Shown here piece by piece: positions 1 to 12,020 of a stretch of DNA of 64,000 bases; the first letter of the stretch is position 1; every line of letters begins with the position of its first letter. The notes beneath the pieces were generated by a model, which worked only from the letters and a program-made list of their open reading frames with translations, searched no databases and was not told the DNA's origin. The stretch covers positions 1 to 64,000 of the forward strand of contig UQLU01000007.1 of the NCBI GenBank assembly GCA_900542065.1, given 5' to 3'. The position numbers were made by a program, and so were the translations under genes. This stretch comes from an uncultured Eggerthella sp. (lineage in GTDB: Bacteria > Actinomycetota > Coriobacteriia > Coriobacteriales > Eggerthellaceae).

Positions 1-12
1 GTGGCTCCGCCT
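1..12 (+). tRNA. Possible 3' end of a tRNA cut by the window edge
   Basis: The first 12 bases, GTGGCTCCGCCT, could be the last T-stem bases, a 7-nt acceptor strand (CTCCGCC) and a U discriminator, the base typical of tRNA-Cys. There is no CCA after it, and the 5' part of the molecule lies outside the window, so nothing can be folded. The idea rests only on the fit to tRNA-Cys acceptor ends. The rest of the stretch up to base 250 shows no convincing gene; the 43-codon open frame from base 1 has a Cys/Phe/Trp-rich composition that does not look like a protein. Confidence 0.22.
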
Positions 13-250
13 AGTTTTTTACTCCAGCTTATTATCAAGAATTTTTCTTGCTGCTTTTGGTTTTCTTCGATGGTGAATGCGAGAGCTTATTGGCATCAAT
101 TAGTACGCTTCAGACAAATCAATCTTAGGTAAATCGAGAGCCTTTTATGTTTCTATGCTGTGCTGTATGTTTGTCGATATTGAGAAGCGGTGCAAAACAA
201 GCTCAAAGTTAATAAGATAGATTCTGCTTAGGTACGTGGAAGGAGCTAGC

Positions 251-349
251 ATGTTTAGCAAAGATCCAAAGTCTTTTGTCTTATTAACGCTCATTGCTCT
301 TATTGTTGTCGTTGCAATTATAGTTGCCACGGGCGGCCAAGGCGCTTAA
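251..349 (+). CDS. Small single-span membrane peptide (32 aa)
   Basis: This is a 32-codon frame, too short for most gene callers. ATG at 251 is preceded by a good ribosome binding site (AAGGAG, 240-245). The peptide starts with a short charged segment (MFSKDPK), continues with an uninterrupted run of about 18 hydrophobic residues (positions 9-26, Leu/Ile/Val/Ala) and ends in a Gly-rich tail. That is the layout of a bitopic membrane micropeptide with its N-terminus inside. It lies 26 bp upstream of the TauE/SafE exporter on the same strand, so the two could be co-transcribed and the peptide might be an accessory subunit. I do not recognise its family; the function is unknown. Confidence 0.55.
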   Translation: MFSKDPKSFVLLTLIALIVVVAIIVATGGQGA

Positions 350-375
350 AGAGTAGGGCATTGGAGCTTTAGACT

Positions 376-1155
376 ATGGATCCGACGGTTAGCATAGTTA
401 CGTTCTTAATTGCGTTGCCTGCCTGCTTTTTAGGCGAGCTTCTTAATGCTATTAGCGGTGGTGGGGGATTCATTACGGTTCCCGCGCTTCTTCTGGCAGG
501 ATTACCTGCGCATTATGCGCTCAGCACTGATAAAATCCAGTCATTTTTCGGAATGGCTACGGCAAGTTTTCGCTTCATTAAAAACGGTCTTATTTACTGG
601 AAAGTTATTCTGCCTGCAATTCCTGCAGCGCTTGTAGGATCGGCTTGTGGTACCAGCTTGGTAGTTTTGGTGGATGCCGAGCTGCTTTCTTGGCTGCTCA
701 TGATTATTTTGCCCATCGTGGCATATATCACGCTAAGCAAGCATTTCAAGCGAGTTGCTGCCGATAGTGATGATCCTATTACGCTAAAACAGCGCATTCT
801 GTGTGTGGTGGCCGCCTTTATTATTGGTGCTTACGACGGTTTTTATGGACCAGGAAGTGGCACTTTCTTAACCATTGCTTTTACCTTCGCAACAAGCATG
901 GGAATTATTCGTGCAAACGCTCATTCGAAATTACTCAACCTTACTACTAATATCGGTGCCATCATCGTGTTTGCGCTCAATGGTAAGGTTTTGCTTGTTT
1001 TGGCTATAGCCTGTGGAATTGCCAACATGATTGGTGCTTGGTTTGCTGCAGGTCTTGTTATGAAAAAGGGCATCAATATCGCGCGACCTTGCATTCTTAT
1101 CGCCTTGGGATTGCTGGCGGTTAAGCTCATCGGAGAACAGTTGGGATTCTTCTAA
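376..1155 (+). CDS. TauE/SafE-family sulfite/sulfonate exporter-like membrane protein
   Basis: The 259-residue protein is almost entirely hydrophobic, with about eight predicted membrane spans. It has the two-fold repeat typical of the TauE/SafE (formerly DUF81) family. The first half carries the glycine-rich loop GGGGFITVPALL (residues 28-39) and the second half the equivalent GAYDGFYGPGSGTF (151-164). Family members export small organic or sulfur anions such as sulfite or sulfoacetate; the substrate here cannot be read from sequence. ATG at 376 has GGAG at 363-366. The gene ends 130 bp before rpoB and is probably expressed separately, because a strong promoter lies in between. It could form an operon with the 32-residue peptide at 251. 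Confidence 0.85.
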   Translation: MDPTVSIVTFLIALPACFLGELLNAISGGGGFITVPALLLAGLPAHYALSTDKIQSFFGMATASFRFIKNGLIYWKVILPAIPAALVGSACGTSLVVLVDAELLSWLLMIILPIVAYITLSKHFKRVAADSDDPITLKQRILCVVAAFIIGAYDGFYGPGSGTFLTIAFTFATSMGIIRANAHSKLLNLTTNIGAIIVFALNGKVLLVLAIACGIANMIGAWFAAGLVMKKGINIARPCILIALGLLAVKLIGEQLGFF

Positions 1156-1201
1156 ATTTCCCAAAAATCCACGATCAAAACACAATTAGGAAAAATTTTT
1201 C

Positions 1202-1230
1202 TTGACTCGCGTATACGCGCGCAGTATCTT
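1202..1230 (+). promoter_or_regulatory. Sigma-70-type promoter of rpoBC with palindromic spacer
   Basis: TTGACT (1202-1207) and TATCTT (1225-1230) are separated by exactly 17 bp, an excellent housekeeping promoter. The spacer contains a perfect 12-bp palindrome, CGCGTATACGCG (1208-1219). It would place a dimeric regulator between the two promoter elements. The predicted transcript start is about 50 nt before the rpoB start codon. Confidence 0.7.
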
Positions 1231-1285
1231 TATAACTTGTGTCTTTACACAAATTAGCCGGTTGCAACGAAGGAGGAAATGACTC

Positions 1286-4200
1286 GTGGTTCAGTCTAAA
1301 AACCCCGATTCCACCAGCCGTTATAGGACCCGCCGGAGCTTCGCAAAGATTCCTGACGTAATGGACGTCCCTAATCTTATTGCAATCCAAACGGAAAGCT
1401 TCAAAAAGTTCGTGGACGAAGGTCTTACCAATGCCTTCAACGACATTAGTCCTATCGAATCAAGCACTAAGGATATGTGTGTTGAATTCGGTAAGCACGA
1501 ATTCGGCGAGCCTAAGTATAGCGTAGACGAGTGCAAGGAACGTGATGTTTCCTATCAGGCACCGTTGTTTGCTGAAATTCGCTTTATCAATCGTGAGACG
1601 GGTGAGATCAAAGAGCAAGACGTCTTTATGGGCGACTTCCCTCTGATGACGCCACGCGGTACTTTCATTATTAATGGTACTGAGCGTGTTGTAGTATCTC
1701 AGCTTGTTCGTTCCCCAGGTGTGTACTTCTCATCTGAGCGCGACAAGACGTCTGACAAAACCATTTACAACGCAAAGGTAATTCCCTCGCGTGGTGCATG
1801 GCTTGAATTCGAAACCGACAAGCGCGACGTACTTTCCGTACGTATCGACCGTAAGCGTAAGCAGCCTGCTACGCTGCTTTTGCGCGCACTGGGCATTGCA
1901 GAAACCCGCGAAGAAATCATTGAACTTCTGGGCGATTCTGAAATGGTTATCCGCACGCTTGATCGTGACCCTGCTACCACCAAGGAAGAATCCTTGATCG
2001 AGCTCTACCGCCGCTTCCGTCCCGGTGAGCCTCCTACGATCGATTCTGCTCGTACGCTGCTTGATGGCTTGTTCTTTAACCCACAGCGCTACGACCTGGC
2101 AAAGGTTGGTCGCTACAAGATCAACAAGAAGCTTGGCTTCGATCCTGAAAACGATCATTCCACGCTTACTCAGGAAGACATCATTGAAACCATGCGCTAC
2201 ATCGTAGCGTTGCATGATGGCGAAGAAGGTTACCAGACCGACGATATCGACCACTTTGGCAATCGTCGTATCCGCACCGTAGGCGAATTGATTCAGAATC
2301 AGTTCCGTATCGGTCTGTCTCGTATGGAACGCGTTGTTCGCGAACGTATGAGCATGCAGGAGCCAGACGACATTACGCCACAGAGCTTGGTAAACATTCG
2401 TCCTATCGTTGCTGCTATTAAAGAATTCTTCGGTTCTTCGCAGCTGTCTCAGTTCATGGACCAGTCCAACATTGCTGCAGGTGTTACGCACAAGCGTCGT
2501 CTGTCTGCTTTGGGTCCTGGCGGTTTGTCCCGTGAACGTGCAGGCTTCGAAGTTCGCGACGTTCATACTTCTCACTATGGTCGTATGTGCCCAATTGAGA
2601 CCCCTGAAGGTCCTAACATTGGTCTTATTGGTTCGCTGGCAACCTATGCTCGCGTAAATCCATACGGCTTCATTGAGACCCCATACCGCCGCGTAATCGA
2701 CGGCAAGGTTACTGACGATGTTGACTACCTCACCGCAGACGAGGAAGAAAAGTACACCATCGCTCAGGCTAACGAAACCTTCAATCCTGAAACCCGCGAA
2801 TTTGGCCACTTCGAAAATGGCGAATTCGTTAAGGCAAGCCGCGTTCTCTGCCGTACGAAGGACTCTCAGGGTAACTTCGGTGAAGCAGCGGACATGCCCG
2901 TTGAAACCGTAAACTACATGGACGTTTCGCCTCGTCAGATGACCTCTGTTGCAACGTCTTTGATTCCGTTCCTCGAGCACGATGACGCAAACCGCGCACT
3001 CATGGGCTCTAACATGCAGCGCCAGGCAGTGCCTCTGCTTCGTCCTAATGCGCCACTTGTTGGTACTGGCATCGAGCATCGCATCGCTGTTGACTCCGGC
3101 GAAGTTTTGGTTGCTCAAAACGCTGGTGTGGTTGACTACGTTGACGGTCAGACCATCATCATCGAACGCGAAGACGGCGAATACGACGAATACCTTATTC
3201 CTAAGTTCCAGCGCTCCAACCAGTCTGGTTGCATGAACCACAAGCCGCTGGTTCGTAAGGGTGACAAGGTATTCCAGGGCGACGTTTTGGCTGACGGTCC
3301 TTCTTGCGACAAGGCTGAACTTTCCCTCGGTCAGAACCTCATGGTTGCTTACATGCCATGGGAAGGCTACAACTACGAGGACGCTATTATCGTCTCCGAG
3401 CGTGTTGTTGCTGAAGACCTTTTGACTTCTATTCATATTGCAGAATACGAAATTGACGCACGCGATACCAAGCTTGGTCCTGAGGAAATCACCCGCGAAA
3501 TTCCAAACATTTCCGAAGACATGATTTCCGACTTGGATGCTGACGGCATCATCCGTGTTGGCGCTGAAGTCTTCCCTGGCGATGTTTTGGTAGGCAAGGT
3601 TACCCCTAAGGGCGAAACCGAGCTCACCGCTGAAGAGCGTCTGCTCCGTGCAATCTTCGGTGAAAAGGCACGCGAGGTTCGCGACACCTCTCTGAAGGTT
3701 CCTCATGGTGCGGGCGGCCGCGTAATCAACGTGGTTCGTTCTTCCCGTGTAAACGGTGACGAACTGGCACCAGGTGTTAACGAATTGGTTCGCGTATTCG
3801 TTGCTCAAAAGCGTAAGATCCAGCAGGGCGACAAGCTTTCTGGTCGTCATGGTAACAAGGGTGTTATTTCCCGCGTTTTGCCTGTTGAGGATATGCCTTA
3901 CTTGGCAGACGGTACGCCAATCGACGTTATTTTGAACCCACTGGGTGTACCTTCTCGTATGAATGTTGGTCAGTTGCTTGAAAACCACCTTGGTTGGGCA
4001 GCTCTTTGGGGCTGGTCAGACGAGGAAGACTCTGACGAAATCGTAGAGGGCCCAATCCACGTAGCAACGCCAGTATTCGACGGCGCTACCGAGGAAGAAA
4101 TTTCTGATGTAATTCTTAAAGCTAACCGCAACCTGGTGAACATCAACAAGAAGAAGTATGGCGAACATTTCCGTATGGATATGATTCCTCAGCTTTCTCG

Positions 4201-4813
4201 CACTGGTAAGACCTGGCTCTATGATGGCCGCACGGGCGAGCGTTTCCGTGAGCCAATCACCTGTGGTCAGACTTACATCTTGAAACTGGGTCACTTGGTT
4301 GACGACAAGATTCATGCACGTTCGACTGGTCCTTACAGTCTTATCACCCAGCAGCCTCTGGGCGGCAAGGCTCAGTTCGGTGGCCAGCGCTTCGGCGAAA
4401 TGGAAGTTTGGGCACTGTATTCCTACGGTGCATCTAACGTACTTCAGGAAATCCTGACCATTAAGTCCGACGACACTTCCGGACGTGTTAAGTCCTACGA
4501 AGCAATTGTTAAGGGCGAGTCCATCCCTGCACCTGAGGTTCCTGAATCCTTCAAGGTTCTTATCAAGGAAATGCGCTCTTTGTGCTTGAACGTTGAATTG
4601 GAAGGTCATCAGCACCAGACCATCGACGTAACGCATGAACCAGAAGAAGACACTTCTGAGGAAATGCTTGGTCAGGCACGTACCAGCGAAGACAAGCCTA
4701 TGACTGAAGACGATTTGCTGGGTTCCATCACTGCTGAACTGGGCGATTTGATGGGCGGCACCACTGATAAGACCGAAGCAAGTGACCTTATTGGTAAGGG
4801 AGAGGAGATGTAA
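1286..4813 (+). CDS. rpoB: DNA-directed RNA polymerase subunit beta
   Basis: This is the 1175-residue beta subunit, which forms the catalytic pincer of RNA polymerase with beta'. The start is GTG at 1286, nine bases after a strong AGGAGG (1271-1276); an ATG at 1279 is out of frame and closes after six codons. The rifampicin pocket lies at about residues 388-415 (SQLSQFMDQ, then [14 protein letters not shown]). The Asp, His, Ser and Leu that are classically mutated in resistance are all wild type. The stretch between them reads SNIAAG instead of the common NNPLSG/E. The C-terminal clamp region with HQHQTIDV is followed by an acidic tail of about 60 residues. The stop codon abuts rpoC (TAA then ATG), so the pair is translationally coupled. 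Confidence 0.98.
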   Translation: MVQSKNPDSTSRYRTRRSFAKIPDVMDVPNLIAIQTESFKKFVDEGLTNAFNDISPIESSTKDMCVEFGKHEFGEPKYSVDECKERDVSYQAPLFAEIRFINRETGEIKEQDVFMGDFPLMTPRGTFIINGTERVVVSQLVRSPGVYFSSERDKTSDKTIYNAKVIPSRGAWLEFETDKRDVLSVRIDRKRKQPATLLLRALGIAETREEIIELLGDSEMVIRTLDRDPATTKEESLIELYRRFRPGEPPTIDSARTLLDGLFFNPQRYDLAKVGRYKINKKLGFDPENDHSTLTQEDIIETMRYIVALHDGEEGYQTDDIDHFGNRRIRTVGELIQNQFRIGLSRMERVVRERMSMQEPDDITPQSLVNIRPIVAAIKEFFGSSQLSQFMDQSNIAAGVTHKRRLSALGPGGLSRERAGFEVRDVHTSHYGRMCPIETPEGPNIGLIGSLATYARVNPYGFIETPYRRVIDGKVTDDVDYLTADEEEKYTIAQANETFNPETREFGHFENGEFVKASRVLCRTKDSQGNFGEAADMPVETVNYMDVSPRQMTSVATSLIPFLEHDDANRALMGSNMQRQAVPLLRPNAPLVGTGIEHRIAVDSGEVLVAQNAGVVDYVDGQTIIIEREDGEYDEYLIPKFQRSNQSGCMNHKPLVRKGDKVFQGDVLADGPSCDKAELSLGQNLMVAYMPWEGYNYEDAIIVSERVVAEDLLTSIHIAEYEIDARDTKLGPEEITREIPNISEDMISDLDADGIIRVGAEVFPGDVLVGKVTPKGETELTAEERLLRAIFGEKAREVRDTSLKVPHGAGGRVINVVRSSRVNGDELAPGVNELVRVFVAQKRKIQQGDKLSGRHGNKGVISRVLPVEDMPYLADGTPIDVILNPLGVPSRMNVGQLLENHLGWAALWGWSDEEDSDEIVEGPIHVATPVFDGATEEEISDVILKANRNLVNINKKKYGEHFRMDMIPQLSRTGKTWLYDGRTGERFREPITCGQTYILKLGHLVDDKIHARSTGPYSLITQQPLGGKAQFGGQRFGEMEVWALYSYGASNVLQEILTIKSDDTSGRVKSYEAIVKGESIPAPEVPESFKVLIKEMRSLCLNVELEGHQHQTIDVTHEPEEDTSEEMLGQARTSEDKPMTEDDLLGSITAELGDLMGGTTDKTEASDLIGKGEEM

Positions 4814-9211
<4,398 letters not shown>

Positions 9212-9352
9212 ACGGTTGGTAAGCGTTTGCATGAGTTCGGGCGAGCAATAAACGCTTAGGCATGTTAGGGTGAACGCTTGCTCACTTTGGTCAAGCGACA
9301 AACGCACTTTGCGTGTGCGCGCCGAGTAATGCTTGATAAATAAGCTTCAATA
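9212..9352. repeat. Degenerate AACGCTT-type repeats after rpoC
   Basis: Between the rpoC stop and its terminator, units beginning AAGCGTTT (9221), AACGCTTAG (9251), AACGCTTGC (9273) and AACGCACT (9301) recur every 22-30 bp. The divergence is high, so the array is a weak call on its own. It resembles the better preserved arrays at 11,180 and 18,258. No protein-coding frame is evident. Confidence 0.35.
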
Positions 9353-9386
9353 AGTAGCCGCAGCTAATGCTGCGGCTACTTTTTTC
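9353..9386 (+). terminator. Rho-independent terminator of rpoBC
   Basis: A perfect 12-bp stem (AGTAGCCGCAGC, 9353-9364, with GCTGCGGCTACT, 9369-9380) encloses a TAAT loop. It is followed immediately by a run of T residues. It sits 140 bp after the rpoC stop codon. Confidence 0.9.
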
Positions 9387-9445
9387 TGTGTCCTGTAGCC
9401 TACTTTTTGGTCATCCACCCTACTTTTTCCAAAAATAAGGGGGTA

Positions 9446-9602
9446 CCCTGCAGAAAAATGCCGTTTGTGAGAGACTCGCCATAGCACCAACTGCTCTTTA
9501 AGGCTTATACCTGCTCGTTGATGTCCACTTTTGCTTGCTTCGTGACAATTTTGTAAGTTGCTCCTGAAAAAACCCTCTCACTTTCGGGGTTTTTCTGCAG
9601 GG
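9446..9602. repeat. Dispersed element with CCCTGCAG inverted ends, copy 1
   Basis: The 157-bp unit begins CCCTGCAGAAAAATGCCG, then TTTGTGAGAG. It ends with a run that includes CTCTCACTTTCGGGG and TTTTTCTGCAGGG, so the two ends form an imperfect inverted repeat of about 28 bp. The outermost 13 bp are perfectly complementary. A second copy with the same ends but an unrelated core lies at 58485-58651. There is no open frame inside. The element sits directly upstream of the predicted -10 box of the deaminase gene. Confidence 0.7.
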
Positions 9603-9612
9603 TGGGGGCGCA

Positions 9613-9641
9613 TTTTTTAAAAAAGTGGCACTTTGTATAAT
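9613..9641 (+). promoter_or_regulatory. Likely promoter of the SAH/MTA deaminase gene
   Basis: A consensus -10 box TATAAT lies at 9636-9641, about 48 bp before the start codon. The corresponding -35 position (9613-9618) is only T-rich. The right end of repeat element copy 1 lies just 10 bp upstream of this. Confidence 0.5.
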
Positions 9642-9688
9642 AGTTGCTACTAGAATGCTTGAGTGAAACTTTACGAAAAGGAACAGGA

Positions 9689-11113
9689 ATGAGTTCAATT
9701 CTTTTTTGCGATATAGATCTTATTGATGCGCAGGGCAACCATACGCCTCATGCATATGTTGGTGTGAAAGATGATGTAATCGTGTATGTTGGCACTGAAG
9801 ATCCGCGGACAGCTGATGCAGCGGGGTTATCTGGTGCGAAGATATCATCTGATGCACACGAGGGATTAGGTGCGCATGCGGTATCGAGTATGCATGCGGC
9901 ATCGGGTGCATACGCGGCATCGAGTGTGCCAACAACATACGACGAAACCTATGACGGGCGCGGCAAGATTTTAATGCCAGGTTTGTATAATGCGCACTCT
10001 CATGTTCCTATGACGCTTCTTCGTGGTCTTGGCGAAAATATGCCGCTTGATCGTTGGCTCAACGAAGCAATTTTCCCATTCGAAGCTCTTTTGACTGATA
10101 ACGATTCTTACCATGCAACACTTGCTGGTATTGCTGAAATGCTTCGTTTTGGTGTGGTTTCTTTTACCGATATGTACTATCACTCAGAGGCGCGTGCTCA
10201 AGCAATTATTGAATCGGGAGCTAAGTGTAATTTGGGTCATAGTGTTTTGGATTTCGATCCCGATATTTCGTACGACGAAATTCCTGAAGCAGCAAAAAAC
10301 CAGGATCTTATCAAGGAATTCCATGGTGCAGCGAAGGGTCGTTTGCTGGTCGATTTCAACCTCCACGCCGAATACACCTCCACAGCAAAGGTAGCGCAAG
10401 GATTGGCGCAGGCAGCAAAGGAAGCGGGAGTTCGCATGCAAGTCCATGTGTGCGAAACAGCATCGGAAGTAGAGGGGTGCAAGGAGCGTCACAATGGCAT
10501 GACGCCTGTTGAATATCTTGCCGAGTGCGGAATCTTTGATGTACCTACCACGGCGGCGCATTGCGTGTGGCTAACCGATAACGATCGTGCGATCTTAGCA
10601 GATAAAGGCGTATTTGTAGCAACGTGTCCCGCTTCGAATGCAAAGCTGGGAAGCGGCATTGCAGAAGTTGTTGCCATGCGTGAAGCAGGAATCACGGTTG
10701 CGTTGGGCACCGATGGCGTAGCAAGCAATAACAATCACAACATGTTTAAGGATATGTATCTGCTGGCGTTGATGGAGCGCGCTCATAATCACACGCCTCT
10801 CGGTTTGTCATCTGCCGATCTTGTTCAGATTGCGACGCGTAACGGAGCGCTATCGCAAGGTCGCAACAACTGCGGAGATATTGTTGTGGGGAATAAGGCA
10901 GACCTAGTAGTGCTTGATGCTGATACTCCATGGATGCGTCCAGCGGATGATTTGGTGGGAGCTTTAATCTTCTCGGCGCAGGGAAGCGATGTGGTGCTTA
11001 CCATGGTTGACGGCGAGGTACTCTATAAAGATGGTGAGTTTCTTACCATCGACGTAGCGCGTGCTTTGGCGGAAGTAACCGCTTCGCGCAAGCGTATCTT
11101 GGCGCAGCTCTAG
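9689..11113 (+). CDS. S-adenosylhomocysteine / 5'-methylthioadenosine deaminase (MtaD-type amidohydrolase)
   Basis: This 474-residue amidohydrolase belongs to the family that deaminates S-adenosylhomocysteine or methylthioadenosine to the inosyl derivative, a step in methionine-cycle by-product recycling. Metal ligands are visible in order: NAHSHVPMTLLRG (the HxH pair), the long HVCETASEVEGC segment, AAHCVWL and the terminal LGTDGVASNN. The start chosen is ATG at 9689, preceded by AAAGGAA; an in-frame ATG at 9644 has no ribosome site. The N-terminal small domain carries an unusual 40-residue Ala/Ser/His-rich insertion (about residues 47-88), encoded by 18-bp tandem repeats at 9854-9925. This is absent from ordinary family members and lies before the first metal motif. 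Substrate choice within the family is not certain. Confidence 0.85.
   Translation: MSSILFCDIDLIDAQGNHTPHAYVGVKDDVIVYVGTEDPRTADAAGLSGAKISSDAHEGLGAHAVSSMHAASGAYAASSVPTTYDETYDGRGKILMPGLYNAHSHVPMTLLRGLGENMPLDRWLNEAIFPFEALLTDNDSYHATLAGIAEMLRFGVVSFTDMYYHSEARAQAIIESGAKCNLGHSVLDFDPDISYDEIPEAAKNQDLIKEFHGAAKGRLLVDFNLHAEYTSTAKVAQGLAQAAKEAGVRMQVHVCETASEVEGCKERHNGMTPVEYLAECGIFDVPTTAAHCVWLTDNDRAILADKGVFVATCPASNAKLGSGIAEVVAMREAGITVALGTDGVASNNNHNMFKDMYLLALMERAHNHTPLGLSSADLVQIATRNGALSQGRNNCGDIVVGNKADLVVLDADTPWMRPADDLVGALIFSAQGSDVVLTMVDGEVLYKDGEFLTIDVARALAEVTASRKRILAQL
9854..9925 (+). repeat. In-frame 18-bp tandem repeat in the deaminase gene
   Basis: Four consecutive 18-bp units start at 9854, 9872, 9890 and 9908. 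Units 2-4 read GCGCATGCGGTATCGAGT, ATGCATGCGGCATCGGGT and GCATACGCGGCATCGAGT. They encode hexapeptides of the type AHAVSS / MHAASG / AYAASS. The first unit is more diverged. The repeat adds a flexible surface loop to the enzyme. Confidence 0.75.
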
Positions 11114-11179
11114 AAAAGCGAAGAGTGCTAAATCTGAGCTTTTAGGCGTAGTCGTATCCTTTGGGTAAAACTTCTAAGC

Positions 11180-11431
11180 GCTTTAGCTCACTCGGGAATT
11201 AGACGTTTTGCTCATTCAGAAATCAGACGCTTTAGCTCGCTCAAAAATTAGGTGCTTTTAGGTGCTTTCGCTTACTCAGGAATAAGACGCTTTTGTTCAT
11301 TAAAAAAAAATAGGTATTTTCGGTCATTTAAAGAAGCGCTTTTGGTCGCTCAAGAATTAGGCGTTTTCTAGGTGCTTTCACTTACCTCAAGAAGTAGGCG
11401 CTTTCGGCAACGCGATAATTAGGCGCTCTCG
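11180..11431. repeat. Degenerate 25-bp tandem repeat array
   Basis: The 439-bp gap between the deaminase and hisE is filled by a decayed minisatellite. Unit starts (GCTTT or GTTTT) fall at 11180, 11205, 11229, 11254, 11289, 11314, 11338, 11363, 11400 and 11425. The spacing is 24-25 bp except where a 10-11 bp internal duplication (TTTAGGTGCT or similar) lengthens the unit. The unit consensus is roughly GCTTTNGGTCRCTC followed by ANGAATTAGGC. There is no coding frame and no conserved spacer structure, so it is not a CRISPR array. Its role is unknown. Confidence 0.8.
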
Positions 11432-11552
11432 TTGGTTTCATAAATCAAGTTATAGTTGCAATTTTCGTTATGAATACTGGGGAATTATAGCCTGATGAGT
11501 GGATGCTGCGGTATCCTATGAAGGTATGCAAAAAACTAGAAGGATTCATTGA

Positions 11553-12014
11553 ATGAAAACCTATATATCAGATGATCGTCCGCAACCAGAAAGCCAAATT
11601 GGTGCGGCGTTGGAATCTCTTGCTCATACGATTCATGAGCGTCGTAATGCGGGTGAAAAAAGCTACACCTATCGTCTTTTGACGGGCGATCTGGACAAGC
11701 TGCTCAAAAAACTTGTCGAAGAAGCGCACGAAACTACACTTGCAGCAAAAGACATCGCTGCACTTGATGCGGTAGCCGCTGAAAACCCTGAAGCGGTTAG
11801 CGAAACTGCTCGAAGCGCCGAAATCGATCACCTGCGCTACGAAGCGGGCGATGTGGTGTATCACCTTATGGTTTTGCTAGAGCGCTGTGGTATTTCGCTT
11901 GATGAATTTGCAGCTGAAATGAATTCACGTATGACAGAAGACGAAATCAAGTTACGTGGGGGCGTAGTGATGTTGAAGCCTGAGCACGTGAATCGCGGAC
12001 ATCACGAGGAGTAG
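11553..12014 (+). CDS. hisE: Phosphoribosyl-ATP pyrophosphatase
   Basis: The 153-residue alpha-helical protein belongs to the MazG-like superfamily and performs the second step of histidine synthesis, hydrolysing PR-ATP to PR-AMP. The family core is clear: SYTYRLLTGDLDKLLKKL, then EEAHETTLAAK (residues about 55-65) and EAGDVVYHLMVLLE with the Glu/Asp metal ligands (about 96-109). It is longer than typical HisE (about 90-110 residues) at both ends. ATG at 11553 follows AGAAGGA. No other his gene is in the window, so this copy is separated from the rest of the pathway. It stops 6 bp before glmM, with which it is probably co-transcribed. Confidence 0.88.
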   Translation: MKTYISDDRPQPESQIGAALESLAHTIHERRNAGEKSYTYRLLTGDLDKLLKKLVEEAHETTLAAKDIAALDAVAAENPEAVSETARSAEIDHLRYEAGDVVYHLMVLLERCGISLDEFAAEMNSRMTEDEIKLRGGVVMLKPEHVNRGHHEE

Positions 12015-12020
12015 GGGATC

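Noticed and set aside
1730..3988. A 752-codon open frame antisense to rpoB
   Set aside because: It lies entirely within the conserved rpoB gene. It has a Cys/Asn/Arg/Val-rich, domain-free translation and no ribosome site. It reflects rpoB codon bias.
11180..11431. CRISPR array at the 25-bp repeats
   Set aside because: Units are contiguous and degenerate, with no identical repeats separated by unique spacers, and no cas gene is near.
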